From NCBI GenBank assembly GCA_025928335.1, contig JAICJQ010000010.1, forward strand, positions 1-42,216: DNA of 42,216 nt, read 5' to 3'. Made by a program: the position numbers and the translations under genes. Source of the stretch: Gemmatimonadaceae bacterium. Its GTDB lineage: Bacteria; Gemmatimonadota; Gemmatimonadetes; Gemmatimonadales; Gemmatimonadaceae. Under the pieces are notes generated by a model that did not search any database, was not told where the DNA came from, and was given only the letters and a program-made list of their open reading frames with translations. The number at the start of each line of letters is the position of its first letter. Within the stretch, counting starts at the first letter, position 1. Below, one piece after another: positions 7,968 to 17,717 of the stretch.

Positions 7968-9209
7968 ATGAAAATCACTGACATACGAGCCACCCCGGTC
8001 ACCGTCCCGCTCGCCGCGCCGCTGCGTCATGCGAACGGATGCCACTGGGGGCGCTTCGTGAGAACGGTTGTCGAGGTCGAGACCGATGAGGGACTCGTTG
8101 GCCTTGGCGAGATGGGGGGCGGCGGAGAGAGCGCCGTTGCCGCGTTCAATGGATTGAAAAGCTATTTGCTCGGTCGCGACCCGGCCCGACTCGAGGAAAT
8201 GCGTTTCCTCATCGCCAACCCGACAGCGTCTCTTTACAACAATCGAACGCAAATTCTGGCCGCCCTGGAGTTCGCCTGCCTCGACGTGCTCGGACAGAAA
8301 TGGGGCGTCTCGCTCTCTGAGATGCTCGGCGGCCGCCTGCGCGACCGCGTCCCCTTCGCCTCATACCTCTTCTTTCGCTATCCCAACGGCGACGGCGCGA
8401 ACGAAGTGCGCACCGTCGACCAACTCGTGCAGGAGGCCGCCGATCTCAAGCGAGAGCACGGCTTCGAGACGCATAAGCTGAAGGGCGGTGTTTTCGCGCC
8501 GGAGTACGAGTTGGAATGCTACCGCGCGCTCGCCGAGTCGCTTCCCGGCGACCGTTTTCGGTTCGATCCGAACGGCGTGTGGTCCACGGAGCAGGCAATC
8601 TCCTTCGCGCACTCGATCGAGGACGTGAACAACGACTATCTCGAGGACCCGGTCTTCGGGATGCATGGCATGCGTCGCACGCGCGAGAGGGTGCGAATGC
8701 CGCTCGCGACGAATACGGTCATCGTCGGTATGGAGCAACTGGCGTCGAACGTGCTGCACACCGCGGTCGACGTTGTGCTGCTCGACACGACATTCTGGGG
8801 CGGCGTGCGGTCGTGCGTCAAAGCCGCGGCGATCTGCGAAGCGTTCCAGCTCGGTGTGGCGGTGCACTCGTCGGGTGAGCTTGGCATTCAGCTCGCCACC
8901 ATGCTGCATCTTGGCGCAGTCATTCCCAACCTGACGTTCGCGGCCGACGCCCACTACCACCATTTAATGGACGACGTCATCGAGGGGGGACGGGTGCGCT
9001 ACTGTGGTGGCACGATGGCGGTGCCGACGGCGCCTGGCCTCGGTGTGAAGCTCGATCGCGACAAGTTGGCCGAGTATCACGAAATGTTCTTGCGCCTCGG
9101 CAACTATCCGTACGACCAGGATCCGCTGCGTCCGGGTTGGACGCCGCTGATTCCCAACACGCGTTGGGCCGATCCTTCAGACGCCCGGGTGCCGTCGATT
9201 CCGCGGTGA
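7968..9209 (+). CDS. Enolase-superfamily sugar-acid dehydratase, glucarate dehydratase-like
   Basis: A 413-residue cytoplasmic enzyme of the mandelate racemase/enolase superfamily. Compared from memory with glucarate dehydratase (GlucD), it keeps the K-x-K base at K170/K172 in KLKGG, metal ligands D200 (DPNG), E226 (LEDP) and N249 (ATN), and the D273-H300 dyad. An asparagine as third metal ligand is a GlucD-subgroup trait. Its N-terminal capping region is shorter than the ~446-residue E. coli GlucD. The product would be a keto-deoxy sugar acid. It follows uxuB, so D-mannonate or a glucarate-type acid derived from xylan glucuronate is a plausible substrate; sequence alone cannot decide. The stop overlaps the GH67 start (GTGA), implying coupled translation. 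Confidence 0.82.
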   Translation: MKITDIRATPVTVPLAAPLRHANGCHWGRFVRTVVEVETDEGLVGLGEMGGGGESAVAAFNGLKSYLLGRDPARLEEMRFLIANPTASLYNNRTQILAALEFACLDVLGQKWGVSLSEMLGGRLRDRVPFASYLFFRYPNGDGANEVRTVDQLVQEAADLKREHGFETHKLKGGVFAPEYELECYRALAESLPGDRFRFDPNGVWSTEQAISFAHSIEDVNNDYLEDPVFGMHGMRRTRERVRMPLATNTVIVGMEQLASNVLHTAVDVVLLDTTFWGGVRSCVKAAAICEAFQLGVAVHSSGELGIQLATMLHLGAVIPNLTFAADAHYHHLMDDVIEGGRVRYCGGTMAVPTAPGLGVKLDRDKLAEYHEMFLRLGNYPYDQDPLRPGWTPLIPNTRWADPSDARVPSIPR

Positions 9210-11389
9210 CCGGCCAGTTGCGACCGCTGCTTCTCACGCTGGCGCTCTCGGTCGCTCCTCTCGGCGCCGTCGCGCGCGCCGATACGGGTTATGAGTTATG
9301 GCTTCGGTATCGTCGTGTTCCGAACGCGACGCGGCTCGCCGAGTACCGGCGCGTCTTCGCCCAAGCCTCGGTGGAGAGCAATTCCGCCACCGGGCGTGTG
9401 ATTCGTGACGAGCTCACGCTTGGCCTCCGCGGCCTCCTCGATACGACGGCGGTCGTGGGCGTCGGCGTCGGAGGCAATCCCGGCCTGATCGTCGGGGTCG
9501 TCAGCTCCTCGAGGATAGCGGCGCTTCTTCCGGCGTCCCGGCGCCCGCCGGCGGGAAGCGAATCGTTCGTCATCGCCACCCTCAAGCGAGCTGACAAGAC
9601 CGTCGTCGTGGTCGCGGGGAACACGGAGCTCGGCGCGCTGTATGGCACGTTCGCGCTTCTCCGCGGAATGCAGATCCAGCAGCCAGTGCCGAAACTCGAG
9701 GCGGCCGAAGCGCCGCGCATTCGACGGCGGCTGCTCGACCATTGGGACAATCTCGACGGCAGCGTCGAGCGCGGATACGCGGGCTCGTCTCTTTGGGATT
9801 GGACACGTCTTCCTGGTACCGTCTCGCCTCGCTACCGGGATTACGCGCGGGCGAATGCGTCGATCGGGATCAACGGGGCGGTGCTCACCAATGTGAATGC
9901 CAACGCGCGTGTGTTGACGCCGGAATACCTGACGAAGATCGCGGCGTTGGCGAATGTGTTCCGGCCGTACGGCATCCGCGTGTATCTGACGGCCCGGTTC
10001 AGCGCACCGATCGAGATCGGCGGCCTCAGAACGGCGGATCCGCTGGACTCCGCGGTGCGCGCATGGTGGCGCGCGAAAGCCGACGAGATCTACCGATACG
10101 TTCCAGACTTCGGTGGCTTTCTCGTCAAGGCAAACTCCGAGGGGCAGCCCGGTCCACAGGACTATCATCGCACCCATGCCGATGGCGCCAACATGCTGGC
10201 GGACGCGGTCGCGCCGCACCACGGCGTGGTGATGTGGCGTGCTTTCGTCTACAGCAACGACGTCCCCGTCGACCGCGTGAAACAGGCGTACGACGAGTTC
10301 ACGCCGCTCGACGGCGCATTCCGCGCCAACGTCTTGATTCAAACGAAGAACGGCCCGCTCGACTTCCAGCCGCGCGAACCGTTTCATCCGCTCTTCGGCG
10401 CATTGCCGAAAACGGCCCAGATGCTGGAATTCCAGATCACGAAAGAATACCTGGGGGAAGACACCCATCTCGTGTATCTCGCGCCGCTGTTCAAGGAAGT
10501 GCTGGACGCGGACACCTATGTGCGGGGCCCCGGGTCGACGGTCGCGAGAGTGATCGACGGCACGCTGCAAGGACAGCGGGAGACGGGAATCGCCGGCGTC
10601 GCGAACGTCGGCAACGACACCAACTGGACGGGATCTCAGTTCAATCAGGCGAATTGGTATGCCTTCGGTCGCCTCGCCTGGAATCACCAACTCTCGCCTG
10701 CCGCGATCGCCGAGGAATGGATTCGCGCAACGTTGACGAACGACGACGCAGCGGTGCGCACGATCGCTCACATCATGCTGGTGTCGCGTGAGGCGGCGGT
10801 GAACTACATGACGCCGTTGGGACTCGCCCACATCATGGGTTCGAATCATCACTACGGTCCAGCGCCGTGGGCTCGTCTCGCGCGCGCCGACTGGTCGCCC
10901 GTCTATTTCCATCGGGCCGACTCCATCGGCATAGGCTTCGACCGAACGGCGACAGGGAGCGACGCGGTCGCCCAGTATGCCGCACCAGTGCGTGATCGCC
11001 TGGCGGACCGCGCCACCGTACCCGATTCGCTGCTGCTGTGGTTTCATCACGTCGGCTGGCGCGAGCCGATGCGCTCCGGCCGCACATTGTGGGACGAGCT
11101 CGCGCTTCATTATCAGGCCGGGGTCGACACCGTCCGCGCGATGCGGCGCGAATGGCTGAGCGCGCGGGCGATGATCGACGCGCCGCGATTCGCCGAGGCG
11201 GATTCGTTCCTCGGCATTCAAGAGCGCGAGGCCAGGTGGTGGCGTGACGCGGCCCTTCAGTACTTCGCGTCGTTCTCGCATCTGCCGCTCCCTGCCGGTG
11301 TCGAAGCGCCCGCGCACTCACTCGAGTACTACATGTCGCTTCGCTGTCCGGCCGACCCGCGCAAACCGCGCTGTCCCAATGTCCCGTAG
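9206..11389 (+). CDS. aguA: GH67 alpha-glucuronidase
   Basis: A 727-residue glycoside hydrolase of family 67, which removes (4-O-methyl-)D-glucuronic acid from the non-reducing end of aldouronic acids released from xylan. The catalytic acid is expected at E312 ([10 protein letters not shown]), and the two carboxylates thought to activate water at D386 ([11 protein letters not shown]) and E414 (ITKEYLG). These match the family pattern and spacing. An N-terminal hydrophobic stretch ([18 protein letters not shown]) is a signal peptide, so the enzyme is exported, probably to the periplasm. GTG 9206 overlaps the preceding TGA; the in-frame ATG at 9137 lies inside the upstream gene and would bury the signal peptide. 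The domain order is the usual small N-terminal domain, barrel and helical C-terminal domain. Confidence 0.95.
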   Translation: MTGQLRPLLLTLALSVAPLGAVARADTGYELWLRYRRVPNATRLAEYRRVFAQASVESNSATGRVIRDELTLGLRGLLDTTAVVGVGVGGNPGLIVGVVSSSRIAALLPASRRPPAGSESFVIATLKRADKTVVVVAGNTELGALYGTFALLRGMQIQQPVPKLEAAEAPRIRRRLLDHWDNLDGSVERGYAGSSLWDWTRLPGTVSPRYRDYARANASIGINGAVLTNVNANARVLTPEYLTKIAALANVFRPYGIRVYLTARFSAPIEIGGLRTADPLDSAVRAWWRAKADEIYRYVPDFGGFLVKANSEGQPGPQDYHRTHADGANMLADAVAPHHGVVMWRAFVYSNDVPVDRVKQAYDEFTPLDGAFRANVLIQTKNGPLDFQPREPFHPLFGALPKTAQMLEFQITKEYLGEDTHLVYLAPLFKEVLDADTYVRGPGSTVARVIDGTLQGQRETGIAGVANVGNDTNWTGSQFNQANWYAFGRLAWNHQLSPAAIAEEWIRATLTNDDAAVRTIAHIMLVSREAAVNYMTPLGLAHIMGSNHHYGPAPWARLARADWSPVYFHRADSIGIGFDRTATGSDAVAQYAAPVRDRLADRATVPDSLLLWFHHVGWREPMRSGRTLWDELALHYQAGVDTVRAMRREWLSARAMIDAPRFAEADSFLGIQEREARWWRDAALQYFASFSHLPLPAGVEAPAHSLEYYMSLRCPADPRKPRCPNVP

Positions 11390-11412
11390 CTGAACCACTG
11401 CCAATTTCGACG

Positions 11413-12585
11413 ATGCCCGCGAACGACGCCTGCACACCGCGCCCGGAACACCACTTCACCTTCGGCCTTTGGACCGTCGGCAACGTTGGACGAGACCCGT
11501 TTGGAGACCCGGTGCGGCCTGCCATCTCGCCAACGCGAATCGTCGAGAAGCTGGCGGCGCTCGGTGTGTATGGCGTGAACCTACACGACAACGACCTCGT
11601 ACCGCGCGATGCCACGACAGCGGAGCGCGACCGCATCGTCTCGACGTTCAAGCGGGCGCTCGCGGACCACGGGATGTGCGTGCCGATGGCGACGACCAAC
11701 CTGTTCGGCGATCCGCTCTTTCGAGACGGCGCATTCACGAGCAACGACGCGCGTGTGCGGCGGTACGCGCTCCAGAAAACGATGCGGGCAATCGACCTCG
11801 GTGTGGAACTGGGCGCGACGACGTACGTGTTTTGGGGTGGACGGGAGGGCGTGGAGACGAACGCCGCGAAGGACGCGCAGGAATCGGTGAAGTGGTTCCG
11901 TGACGCCATCAACTTCCTCTGCGAGTACGTGCGCGCGCAACGCTACGATCTCCGTTTCGCGCTCGAGCCGAAGCCGAACGAGCCGCGCGGCGACATCTTC
12001 CTGCCGACGATCGGCCACATGCTTGCTTTTTTGTATACCCTGGATTTTCCGGAAATGGTCGGCCTGAATCCCGAGGTCGCGCACGATCAGATGGCCGGCC
12101 TCGATTTCACGCACGGCGTGGCGCAGGCCCTCGAGGCAGGGAAGTTGTTTCATATTGATCTCAACGCCCAGAAGCCCGGCCGCTTCGACCAGGATCTTCG
12201 TTTTGGCAGCGAAGATCTGAAATCGGCGTTCTTCCTCGTGAAGCTGCTCGAGGATTCGGGGTGGGCCGGTATGCGGCATTTCGACAGCCACGCCTACCGG
12301 ACCGAGGATGAAGATGGCGTCTGGGAGTTCGCGGCGGGCAGCATGCGCACCTATCTCATCCTCAAGGAAAAGGTCGCGCGATTCAACGCCGATGCCGAGA
12401 TTCAAGCATTGCTTGCCGATCTTCGCGCGCGTGGGGCGGCGCCCGGACAGCGAGTGCGGTACAGCGAGAACGAGGCGCGCGCGATCCGCGATGAGCGGTT
12501 CGATCTCGACGCCCTTCGCGCGCAAGGGTACGGGTACGAACGACTCGATCAATTGACCATGGAACTGCTCATGGGTGTGCGATAG
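11413..12585 (+). CDS. xylA: Xylose isomerase
   Basis: A 390-residue cytoplasmic xylose isomerase converting D-xylose to D-xylulose. The active-site histidine lies in [11 protein letters not shown], the metal-binding lysine and glutamate in [12 protein letters not shown], and further ligands in [18 protein letters not shown] and FDQDLRFG. The length and the short N-terminus fit the class I (actinobacterial-type) group rather than the ~440-residue class II enzymes. The gene begins 23 bases after aguA and its stop directly abuts the xylulokinase start. No clear Shine-Dalgarno sequence precedes ATG 11413. It provides the entry step for xylose made by the GH3, GH43 and GH10 enzymes of this locus. 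Confidence 0.96.
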   Translation: MPANDACTPRPEHHFTFGLWTVGNVGRDPFGDPVRPAISPTRIVEKLAALGVYGVNLHDNDLVPRDATTAERDRIVSTFKRALADHGMCVPMATTNLFGDPLFRDGAFTSNDARVRRYALQKTMRAIDLGVELGATTYVFWGGREGVETNAAKDAQESVKWFRDAINFLCEYVRAQRYDLRFALEPKPNEPRGDIFLPTIGHMLAFLYTLDFPEMVGLNPEVAHDQMAGLDFTHGVAQALEAGKLFHIDLNAQKPGRFDQDLRFGSEDLKSAFFLVKLLEDSGWAGMRHFDSHAYRTEDEDGVWEFAAGSMRTYLILKEKVARFNADAEIQALLADLRARGAAPGQRVRYSENEARAIRDERFDLDALRAQGYGYERLDQLTMELLMGVR

Positions 12586-14064
12586 GTGGCAGATTCGCTT
12601 TTTCTGGGATTGGACGTCGGAACGAGCGGAGTCAAAGCGGTGCTCGTGTCGCCCTCGGGCGAGGTTCGGGCGTCGGCAACGACGCCGCTTCAACTCTCCG
12701 CGCCATTCCCGGGCTGGGCCGAGCAGGATCCGCTCGACTGGTGGGACGCGAGCGTTGCGTCAATCCGCGCCGTCCGCTCGCATGCGCCGGAGGCCGACAT
12801 CGCCGCGGTCGGCATTTCCGGGCAGATGCACTCGTCCGTCTTTCTCGATCGCGCGGGGGACGTCGTGCGGCCCGCGCTGCTCTGGTGCGACGGTCGCACG
12901 ACCGAGGAGTGCCGCGAGATCGAGCGACGGGTTGGCGGCGAGGCGCGTCTGAGGGATCTCGTGTCGAATCCCGCTCTCGAAGGGTTCACGCTGCCCAAGG
13001 TTCTCTGGTTGCGCAACCACGAGCCGGAAGCATTCCGACTCGTCGCGACGGTGATGCTCGCCAAGGATTACATTCGGTACCGTTTGACGGGCGAGCTGGC
13101 GACGGAACCTTCCGACGCGTCGGCGACGTTGATGTTCGATACCGCGCACCTGCGCTGGAGCAGAGAGATCTTCGACGCGATGGAGTTGAACGCTTCACTC
13201 GTACCCGACGTCGGCGGTTCGTCGGACGTGCTGGGCCACGTCAACGACGCCGGCGCCGCAGCCTCGGGACTTCTCGCGGGCACGCCCGTCGTGGGCGGCG
13301 GAGCGGACAACGCCTGTGGCGCGGCCGGCGTCGGCGTCGTAGTGCCGGGCGAAGCAGTCGCGAGCTGGGGAACGAGCGGCACCTTGCTCGCGCCGATGTC
13401 GGAGCCGCGTGTCGATCCCGGTTTGCGCGCGCACACGTTCTGTCACGTCGTCCCGTACGCCTGGTACCTGATGGGTGTCGTGCTGAGCGCGGGCGGCGCC
13501 TTCGCCTGGTACCGCGATCAGTTTGCGCGCGAGCTCGCCGGCGATCCGGACATCGATCGGAAGCTGGACGACGAAGCGGCATCCGTTGCGCGCGGTGCCG
13601 AGGGGATCTCCTTTCTTCCGTACCTTCAGGGCGAACGAACGCCGCATCGAAACGCGAGTGCGCGCGGAGCGTTCCTCGGCATGAGTTTGGCCCACACGCG
13701 CGCCCACCTGACGCGCGCCGTGCTCGAGGGCGTGTGCTTCGCGCTGCGCGATTCGCTGGAGATTCTGCGTTCAGTCGGATTCACGCTGAACGAAGTGCTG
13801 TTCACGGGCGGTGGCGCGCGGAGTCCACTCGTGCGTCAGATGCTCGGTGAAGTGTTCGGCATTCCCGTCGCGACGGTCAATCGCGAAGAGGGACCGGCCT
13901 ATGGCGCGGCGTTGCTCGCCGCCGTCGGCGCTGGAGCATTTCCGGATCTGCGCGCCGCCGGCCTCGCCACGCTTCGACGCAATATCGCTGACGCACCGTC
14001 GGTTCCGGCGCATCGCGAGTACGATGCGCCCTATGCGCGCTTTCGCTCGAGCTACCGCGCGTGA
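12586..14064 (+). CDS. xylB: Xylulokinase
   Basis: A 492-residue FGGY-family sugar kinase that phosphorylates D-xylulose to xylulose 5-phosphate. The first ATP-binding motif is LGLDVGTSGVKAVLV at the N-terminus; ISGQMHSSVFLD near residue 80 is the xylulokinase substrate signature; GGGADNACGAAGVG near residue 240 carries the catalytic aspartate; FTGGGARSPLVRQM near residue 405 is the adenosine motif. The start is a GTG placed immediately after the xylA stop, and its own stop overlaps the next GTG (GTGA), so xylA, xylB and the permease are probably one translationally coupled unit. Confidence 0.96.
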   Translation: MADSLFLGLDVGTSGVKAVLVSPSGEVRASATTPLQLSAPFPGWAEQDPLDWWDASVASIRAVRSHAPEADIAAVGISGQMHSSVFLDRAGDVVRPALLWCDGRTTEECREIERRVGGEARLRDLVSNPALEGFTLPKVLWLRNHEPEAFRLVATVMLAKDYIRYRLTGELATEPSDASATLMFDTAHLRWSREIFDAMELNASLVPDVGGSSDVLGHVNDAGAAASGLLAGTPVVGGGADNACGAAGVGVVVPGEAVASWGTSGTLLAPMSEPRVDPGLRAHTFCHVVPYAWYLMGVVLSAGGAFAWYRDQFARELAGDPDIDRKLDDEAASVARGAEGISFLPYLQGERTPHRNASARGAFLGMSLAHTRAHLTRAVLEGVCFALRDSLEILRSVGFTLNEVLFTGGGARSPLVRQMLGEVFGIPVATVNREEGPAYGAALLAAVGAGAFPDLRAAGLATLRRNIADAPSVPAHREYDAPYARFRSSYRA

Positions 14065-15128
14065 CATCGCCCGCAGCCTTCACCCGCCGGATGCTGGCGT
14101 CGCAGGAGACGGGGCTCGTCATCGTCGTGGCGCTCGTCGTCCTCACGCTCACGGCGCTTGCCGGAAGCCACGCCGACCGGCTGAGCGGCACGGCGGTCAA
14201 CAACTTCCTCAACTCGAATACGCTCATCCAGGTCGCGACCGACGCGAGCTTTTTCGCGATCATGGCCATCGGCGCGACGATCGTCATCATCTCGGGTGGG
14301 ATCGATCTCTCCGTCGGCTCGATCTACGCGCTCGCTGGCGTGAGCATGGCGCTGGCGCTGCGTGCGCTTGGCCAGGCGAGTCCATCCACGATCGTCGTCG
14401 TCGGGTTGCTGACGTGCGTGGGCGTCGGCCTGCTCTGCGGTGTGCTGAACGGGATGCTCGTGGTGGGACTCCGCGTGCATCCGTTCATCATCACGCTCGG
14501 CACGATGTGGGTGCTTCGCGGGATCGCGTTCGTCGCCACCAAAGCCGAGAGTATTCTCGTGCCCTTCTCATTGACGAGCGTCACGAAGGCATCGCTCGGG
14601 CTGCGTGGCGGGCTCTATCCCGTCCCCATGCTCGTGATGATCGCCGTAACGATTCTCGGCACGCTCTATTTGACTCGCACCGTGATGGGCCGCCACATCT
14701 TTGCGTTTGGCGGCAACGTCGAGGCGAGCCGATTCGCCGGACTGGCGCTCGGACGCATCCAGCTCGGCGTATACGCCGTCTCGGGACTCACGGCCGGGCT
14801 GGCGGCGTTTCTTGGCGCGAGCCTGTATGGATCGGCGTCGTCGGGCGATGCGCAGGGATACGAGCTCTATGTCATCGCGTCGGCCGTCGTGGGTGGAGCG
14901 AGCTTGATCGGCGGAAAGGGAAGCGCAGTCGGCGCGATGTTGGGCGCGTTGCTCATCGTGCTGATTCGCCAGTCCATCCGTACCTTGCATTTCGACCAGA
15001 ACTACGAGTGGATCGTGATCGGCTGCGCGATCATCGTCGCGGTCGTGATCGATCGATGGAGTGCCGGCGTGACGTCGCGCCGGCTGAGTCGCAGCTCTGC
15101 CGCTCCAGCAACCGGCGGCATCACCTGA
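14061..15128 (+). CDS. Sugar ABC transporter permease (RbsC/XylH type)
   Basis: A 355-residue inner-membrane permease of the BPD_transp_2 (ribose/xylose) group with about ten hydrophobic segments. The family stretch VIISGGIDLSVGSIYALAGV is near residue 75, and VVGGASLIGGKGSAVGAMLGALL near residue 275. It forms the channel of an importer with the binding protein and ATPase that follow. The GTG start overlaps the xylB stop. Position after xylA and xylB makes xylose the most likely cargo, but ribose, arabinose or another monosaccharide cannot be excluded from sequence. Confidence 0.93.
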   Translation: MTSPAAFTRRMLASQETGLVIVVALVVLTLTALAGSHADRLSGTAVNNFLNSNTLIQVATDASFFAIMAIGATIVIISGGIDLSVGSIYALAGVSMALALRALGQASPSTIVVVGLLTCVGVGLLCGVLNGMLVVGLRVHPFIITLGTMWVLRGIAFVATKAESILVPFSLTSVTKASLGLRGGLYPVPMLVMIAVTILGTLYLTRTVMGRHIFAFGGNVEASRFAGLALGRIQLGVYAVSGLTAGLAAFLGASLYGSASSGDAQGYELYVIASAVVGGASLIGGKGSAVGAMLGALLIVLIRQSIRTLHFDQNYEWIVIGCAIIVAVVIDRWSAGVTSRRLSRSSAAPATGGIT

Positions 15129-15157
15129 TCGAAACCTTCGAACTCACCGGAGATCCA

Positions 15158-16207
15158 ATGCGCTTTCGACTGACGGGTGCCGCGCTGTTGGCGTTGAGCG
15201 GCGTGCTCGCCTGTGCCAAGGGCGGTGAAACGCCCAAAGACTCGACGAAGACCGCCGCCACCGGCGGTGGCGCACCCGTGGCGCACAGCGACAGCGTGCT
15301 GCGTATCGCGATGATCGCCAAGAGCTCGACCAATCCCGTGTTTCTTGCCGCGCGTACCGGCGCCGAGGCCGCGGCAAAAGACTTGAGCGAGAAGAATCAC
15401 ATGAAGGTCGAGGTCCTGTGGCTCACGCCGCCGCAAGAGGACGGACAGGTCCAGGCGCAGCGCATTCAACAAGCGGTGAACGACGGTGTCGACGCCGTGC
15501 TCATCTCCTGTTCCGACGCCGGCAAGGTGACGGGCGCGATCAACGATGCCGTGGATCGCGGCGTGCCCGTGATGACCTTTGACAGTGACGCGCCGCAATC
15601 CAAGCGCTTTGCGTATTACGGCGTGGACGACAACAAGACGGGTCAGCAGACGATGGCCGAGTTGGCGACCCTGATGGGCGGGAAAGGGAAAGTCGCCATC
15701 CTGGCCGGCAACCAGAACGCGCCAAATCTGCAGCATCGCGTGCAGGGCGCGAAGGACGAAGCGGCGAAGCACCCGGGGATGCAAATCGTCGGCGTGTTCA
15801 ACCATGTCGAGACGGCGCAGGATGCATCGGCCGAGGTCGTGCGCGTCGACAACGCGTATCCCGACATTCAGGGCTGGGCGTTCATCGGCGGCTGGCCCCT
15901 TTTCGCGCAGTCGCTGTTGACCGATCAGACCTTCACGAAGCTGAAGACCGCGTCGGTCGACGCGCTCCCTGCCGAACTTGCGTACGTGGAGAAGGGCGTT
16001 GTCCCGGTGCTTTTGGCGCAGTCGGTCTACGAGTGGGGGAACGTCGGCGTGAGGACGATCTTCGACAAAGTACACCTGAAGAAAGACGTTCCACAGACGA
16101 TTCCGATGGAGCTCGTGCGCGTGTCGAAGGACAACCTCGGCCAATGGGCGAAGCAGCTACAGGCCTGGGGTTTCACGGACGTCGATCCGAAATACCTCAA
16201 GATGTAG
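15158..16207 (+). CDS. Sugar-binding lipoprotein of ABC transporter
   Basis: A 349-residue periplasmic binding protein of the Peripla_BP_4 (ribose-binding type) family. The N-terminus is a lipoprotein signal peptide with lipobox VLAC and Cys19 as the lipidation site, so the protein is membrane anchored. A low-complexity linker (KDSTKTAATGGG) precedes the domain. The first lobe begins LRIAMIAKSSTNPVF, and the hinge-type segment DRGVPVMTFDSDA is near residue 130. ATG 15158 has a GGAG at a good distance; the same frame is open much further upstream, but that part runs antiphase through xylB and the permease. The order permease, binding protein, ATPase differs from the usual xylFGH order. Confidence 0.93.
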   Translation: MRFRLTGAALLALSGVLACAKGGETPKDSTKTAATGGGAPVAHSDSVLRIAMIAKSSTNPVFLAARTGAEAAAKDLSEKNHMKVEVLWLTPPQEDGQVQAQRIQQAVNDGVDAVLISCSDAGKVTGAINDAVDRGVPVMTFDSDAPQSKRFAYYGVDDNKTGQQTMAELATLMGGKGKVAILAGNQNAPNLQHRVQGAKDEAAKHPGMQIVGVFNHVETAQDASAEVVRVDNAYPDIQGWAFIGGWPLFAQSLLTDQTFTKLKTASVDALPAELAYVEKGVVPVLLAQSVYEWGNVGVRTIFDKVHLKKDVPQTIPMELVRVSKDNLGQWAKQLQAWGFTDVDPKYLKM

Positions 16208-16211
16208 CGCG

Positions 16212-17717
16212 ATGACCGAGCCGACAGTCCGCTTCGACCACATCACCAAGCGCTTCCTCGGCGTGCAGGCACTGGACGACGTCACGCTCGAGGTGGCGGC
16301 CGGCTCCTGCCACGCGTTGTGCGGCGAGAACGGGGCGGGAAAGAGTACGCTGGGCAAAGTGCTCGCCGGGATTCACAGCCCCGACGGCGGCAAGCTGTTT
16401 GTGCGTGGCCGGGAGGTCCGCTTCAATTCGCCGCGCGACGCGTTCGCCGCGGGCGTGGGGATGGTGCACCAAGAGCTGGCGTACTGCGGCAACATGAGCG
16501 TCGCCGAGAATCTGCTGCTCGGCAAGTTGCCGCGGCGACGAGGGTTCGTGGACCGGGCGCCGCTCGACCAGCGCGCGCGAGAGATGCTGGCCGAGATCGG
16601 CGCCGAGCTCGATGTGCGCGCACCGATGAGCGACCTTCGCATCGCGCAACAGCAGCTGGTGCAGATCGCGACGGTTGTCGGCGCGGGCGCCGATATCGTC
16701 GTCTTCGACGAGCCGACGAGCAGCTTGAGCCAGGCCGACGCGGATCGCTTATACGAGCTGATCGAACGACTGAAGGCGCGCGGGGTCACGTGCATCTACG
16801 TCTCGCACCGCATGCCCGAGATCTACCGGTTGTGTGACACGATCAGTGTTCTCCGCGACGGCCGCCACATCGCGACGCGGCCGGCGGCGACGCTCTCCGA
16901 GTCGGAGCTCGTGACGCTGATGATCGGCCGCGAGCTCGGCGACTATCTGCCGCAGGGCGAAGAACGCGGCACCGGGAAAGAACTGCTCCGGGTCGAGCGG
17001 GTGTCCGTGCCGGGAAAAGTTCGCGACGTGAGCTTTTCGCTGCGTGAGGGAGAAATCGTCGGGCTCGCGGGACTCGTCGGTGCGGGCCGGTCGGAGGTCG
17101 CGCAGGCGATCTTCGGACTGGAAAACGTGACGAGCGGACGCGTCTTCGTGGACGGCGAGCCGGCACGGATTTCCGAGCCGAAGGACGCCATTCGCCTCGG
17201 CATCGGACTCGTTCCCGAAGATCGCAAGCGACAGGGCCTCGTACTTGGCGAGAGCGGGTTGCACAACACGACGCTCCCGATCCTCAGCCGGTTGTCCCGC
17301 GCGCTCTTTGTGAGGCGTCGCGAGGAAGAGACACTCGCCTCGACGTTTTTCTCGGCGCTTCGGGTCCGAACGCCGAACCTCGCGGCGCCGGTCGCCGGCC
17401 TGTCGGGAGGCAACCAGCAGAAGGTCGTGTTGGCGCGGTGGCTGGCGGCGAATTCGAGAATTCTCATTCTCGACGAACCGACGCGCGGCGTCGATGTCGG
17501 CGCCAAGGCGGAGATTCACCGACTCATTCGGGACCTCGCGTCGCGCGGCAACGCGGTGCTGCTGATCTCCAGCGAGCTGCCCGAGATCATCGCGCTTTCG
17601 CACCGCGTTCTCGTCATGCGGCAAGGCGAGTTGGTCACCGAGGTGCCGCGGGCGCAGGCAACGCAGGAACTCTTGCTGCGGTTGATGGCGGGAGTCGAGC
17701 TGGTACCGGCCGCGTGA
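16212..17717 (+). CDS. Sugar ABC transporter ATPase (RbsA/XylG type)
   Basis: A 501-residue cytoplasmic ATPase with two tandem nucleotide-binding domains, as in RbsA, XylG and MglA. The first domain has Walker A GENGAGKST near residue 38, signature-region LRIAQQQLVQI near residue 143 and Walker B IVVFDEPTSSLS. The second has the degenerate GLVGAGRSEV near residue 292, signature LSGGNQQKVVLARWL and Walker B LILDEPTRGVDVG. A degenerate second Walker A is normal in this family. It starts four bases after the binding-protein stop, and its TGA overlaps the next ATG. Confidence 0.95.
   Translation: MTEPTVRFDHITKRFLGVQALDDVTLEVAAGSCHALCGENGAGKSTLGKVLAGIHSPDGGKLFVRGREVRFNSPRDAFAAGVGMVHQELAYCGNMSVAENLLLGKLPRRRGFVDRAPLDQRAREMLAEIGAELDVRAPMSDLRIAQQQLVQIATVVGAGADIVVFDEPTSSLSQADADRLYELIERLKARGVTCIYVSHRMPEIYRLCDTISVLRDGRHIATRPAATLSESELVTLMIGRELGDYLPQGEERGTGKELLRVERVSVPGKVRDVSFSLREGEIVGLAGLVGAGRSEVAQAIFGLENVTSGRVFVDGEPARISEPKDAIRLGIGLVPEDRKRQGLVLGESGLHNTTLPILSRLSRALFVRRREEETLASTFFSALRVRTPNLAAPVAGLSGGNQQKVVLARWLAANSRILILDEPTRGVDVGAKAEIHRLIRDLASRGNAVLLISSELPEIIALSHRVLVMRQGELVTEVPRAQATQELLLRLMAGVELVPAA

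Noticed and set aside
9296..11317. 673-codon antisense open frame opposite GH67
   Set aside because: GC-rich shadow frame with no recognisable family; the opposite strand carries catalytic motifs of GH67.
13811..15157. In-frame upstream extension of the sugar-binding protein
   Set aside because: It runs out of phase through xylB and the permease; the lipoprotein signal peptide at 15158 with GGAG upstream is the real start.
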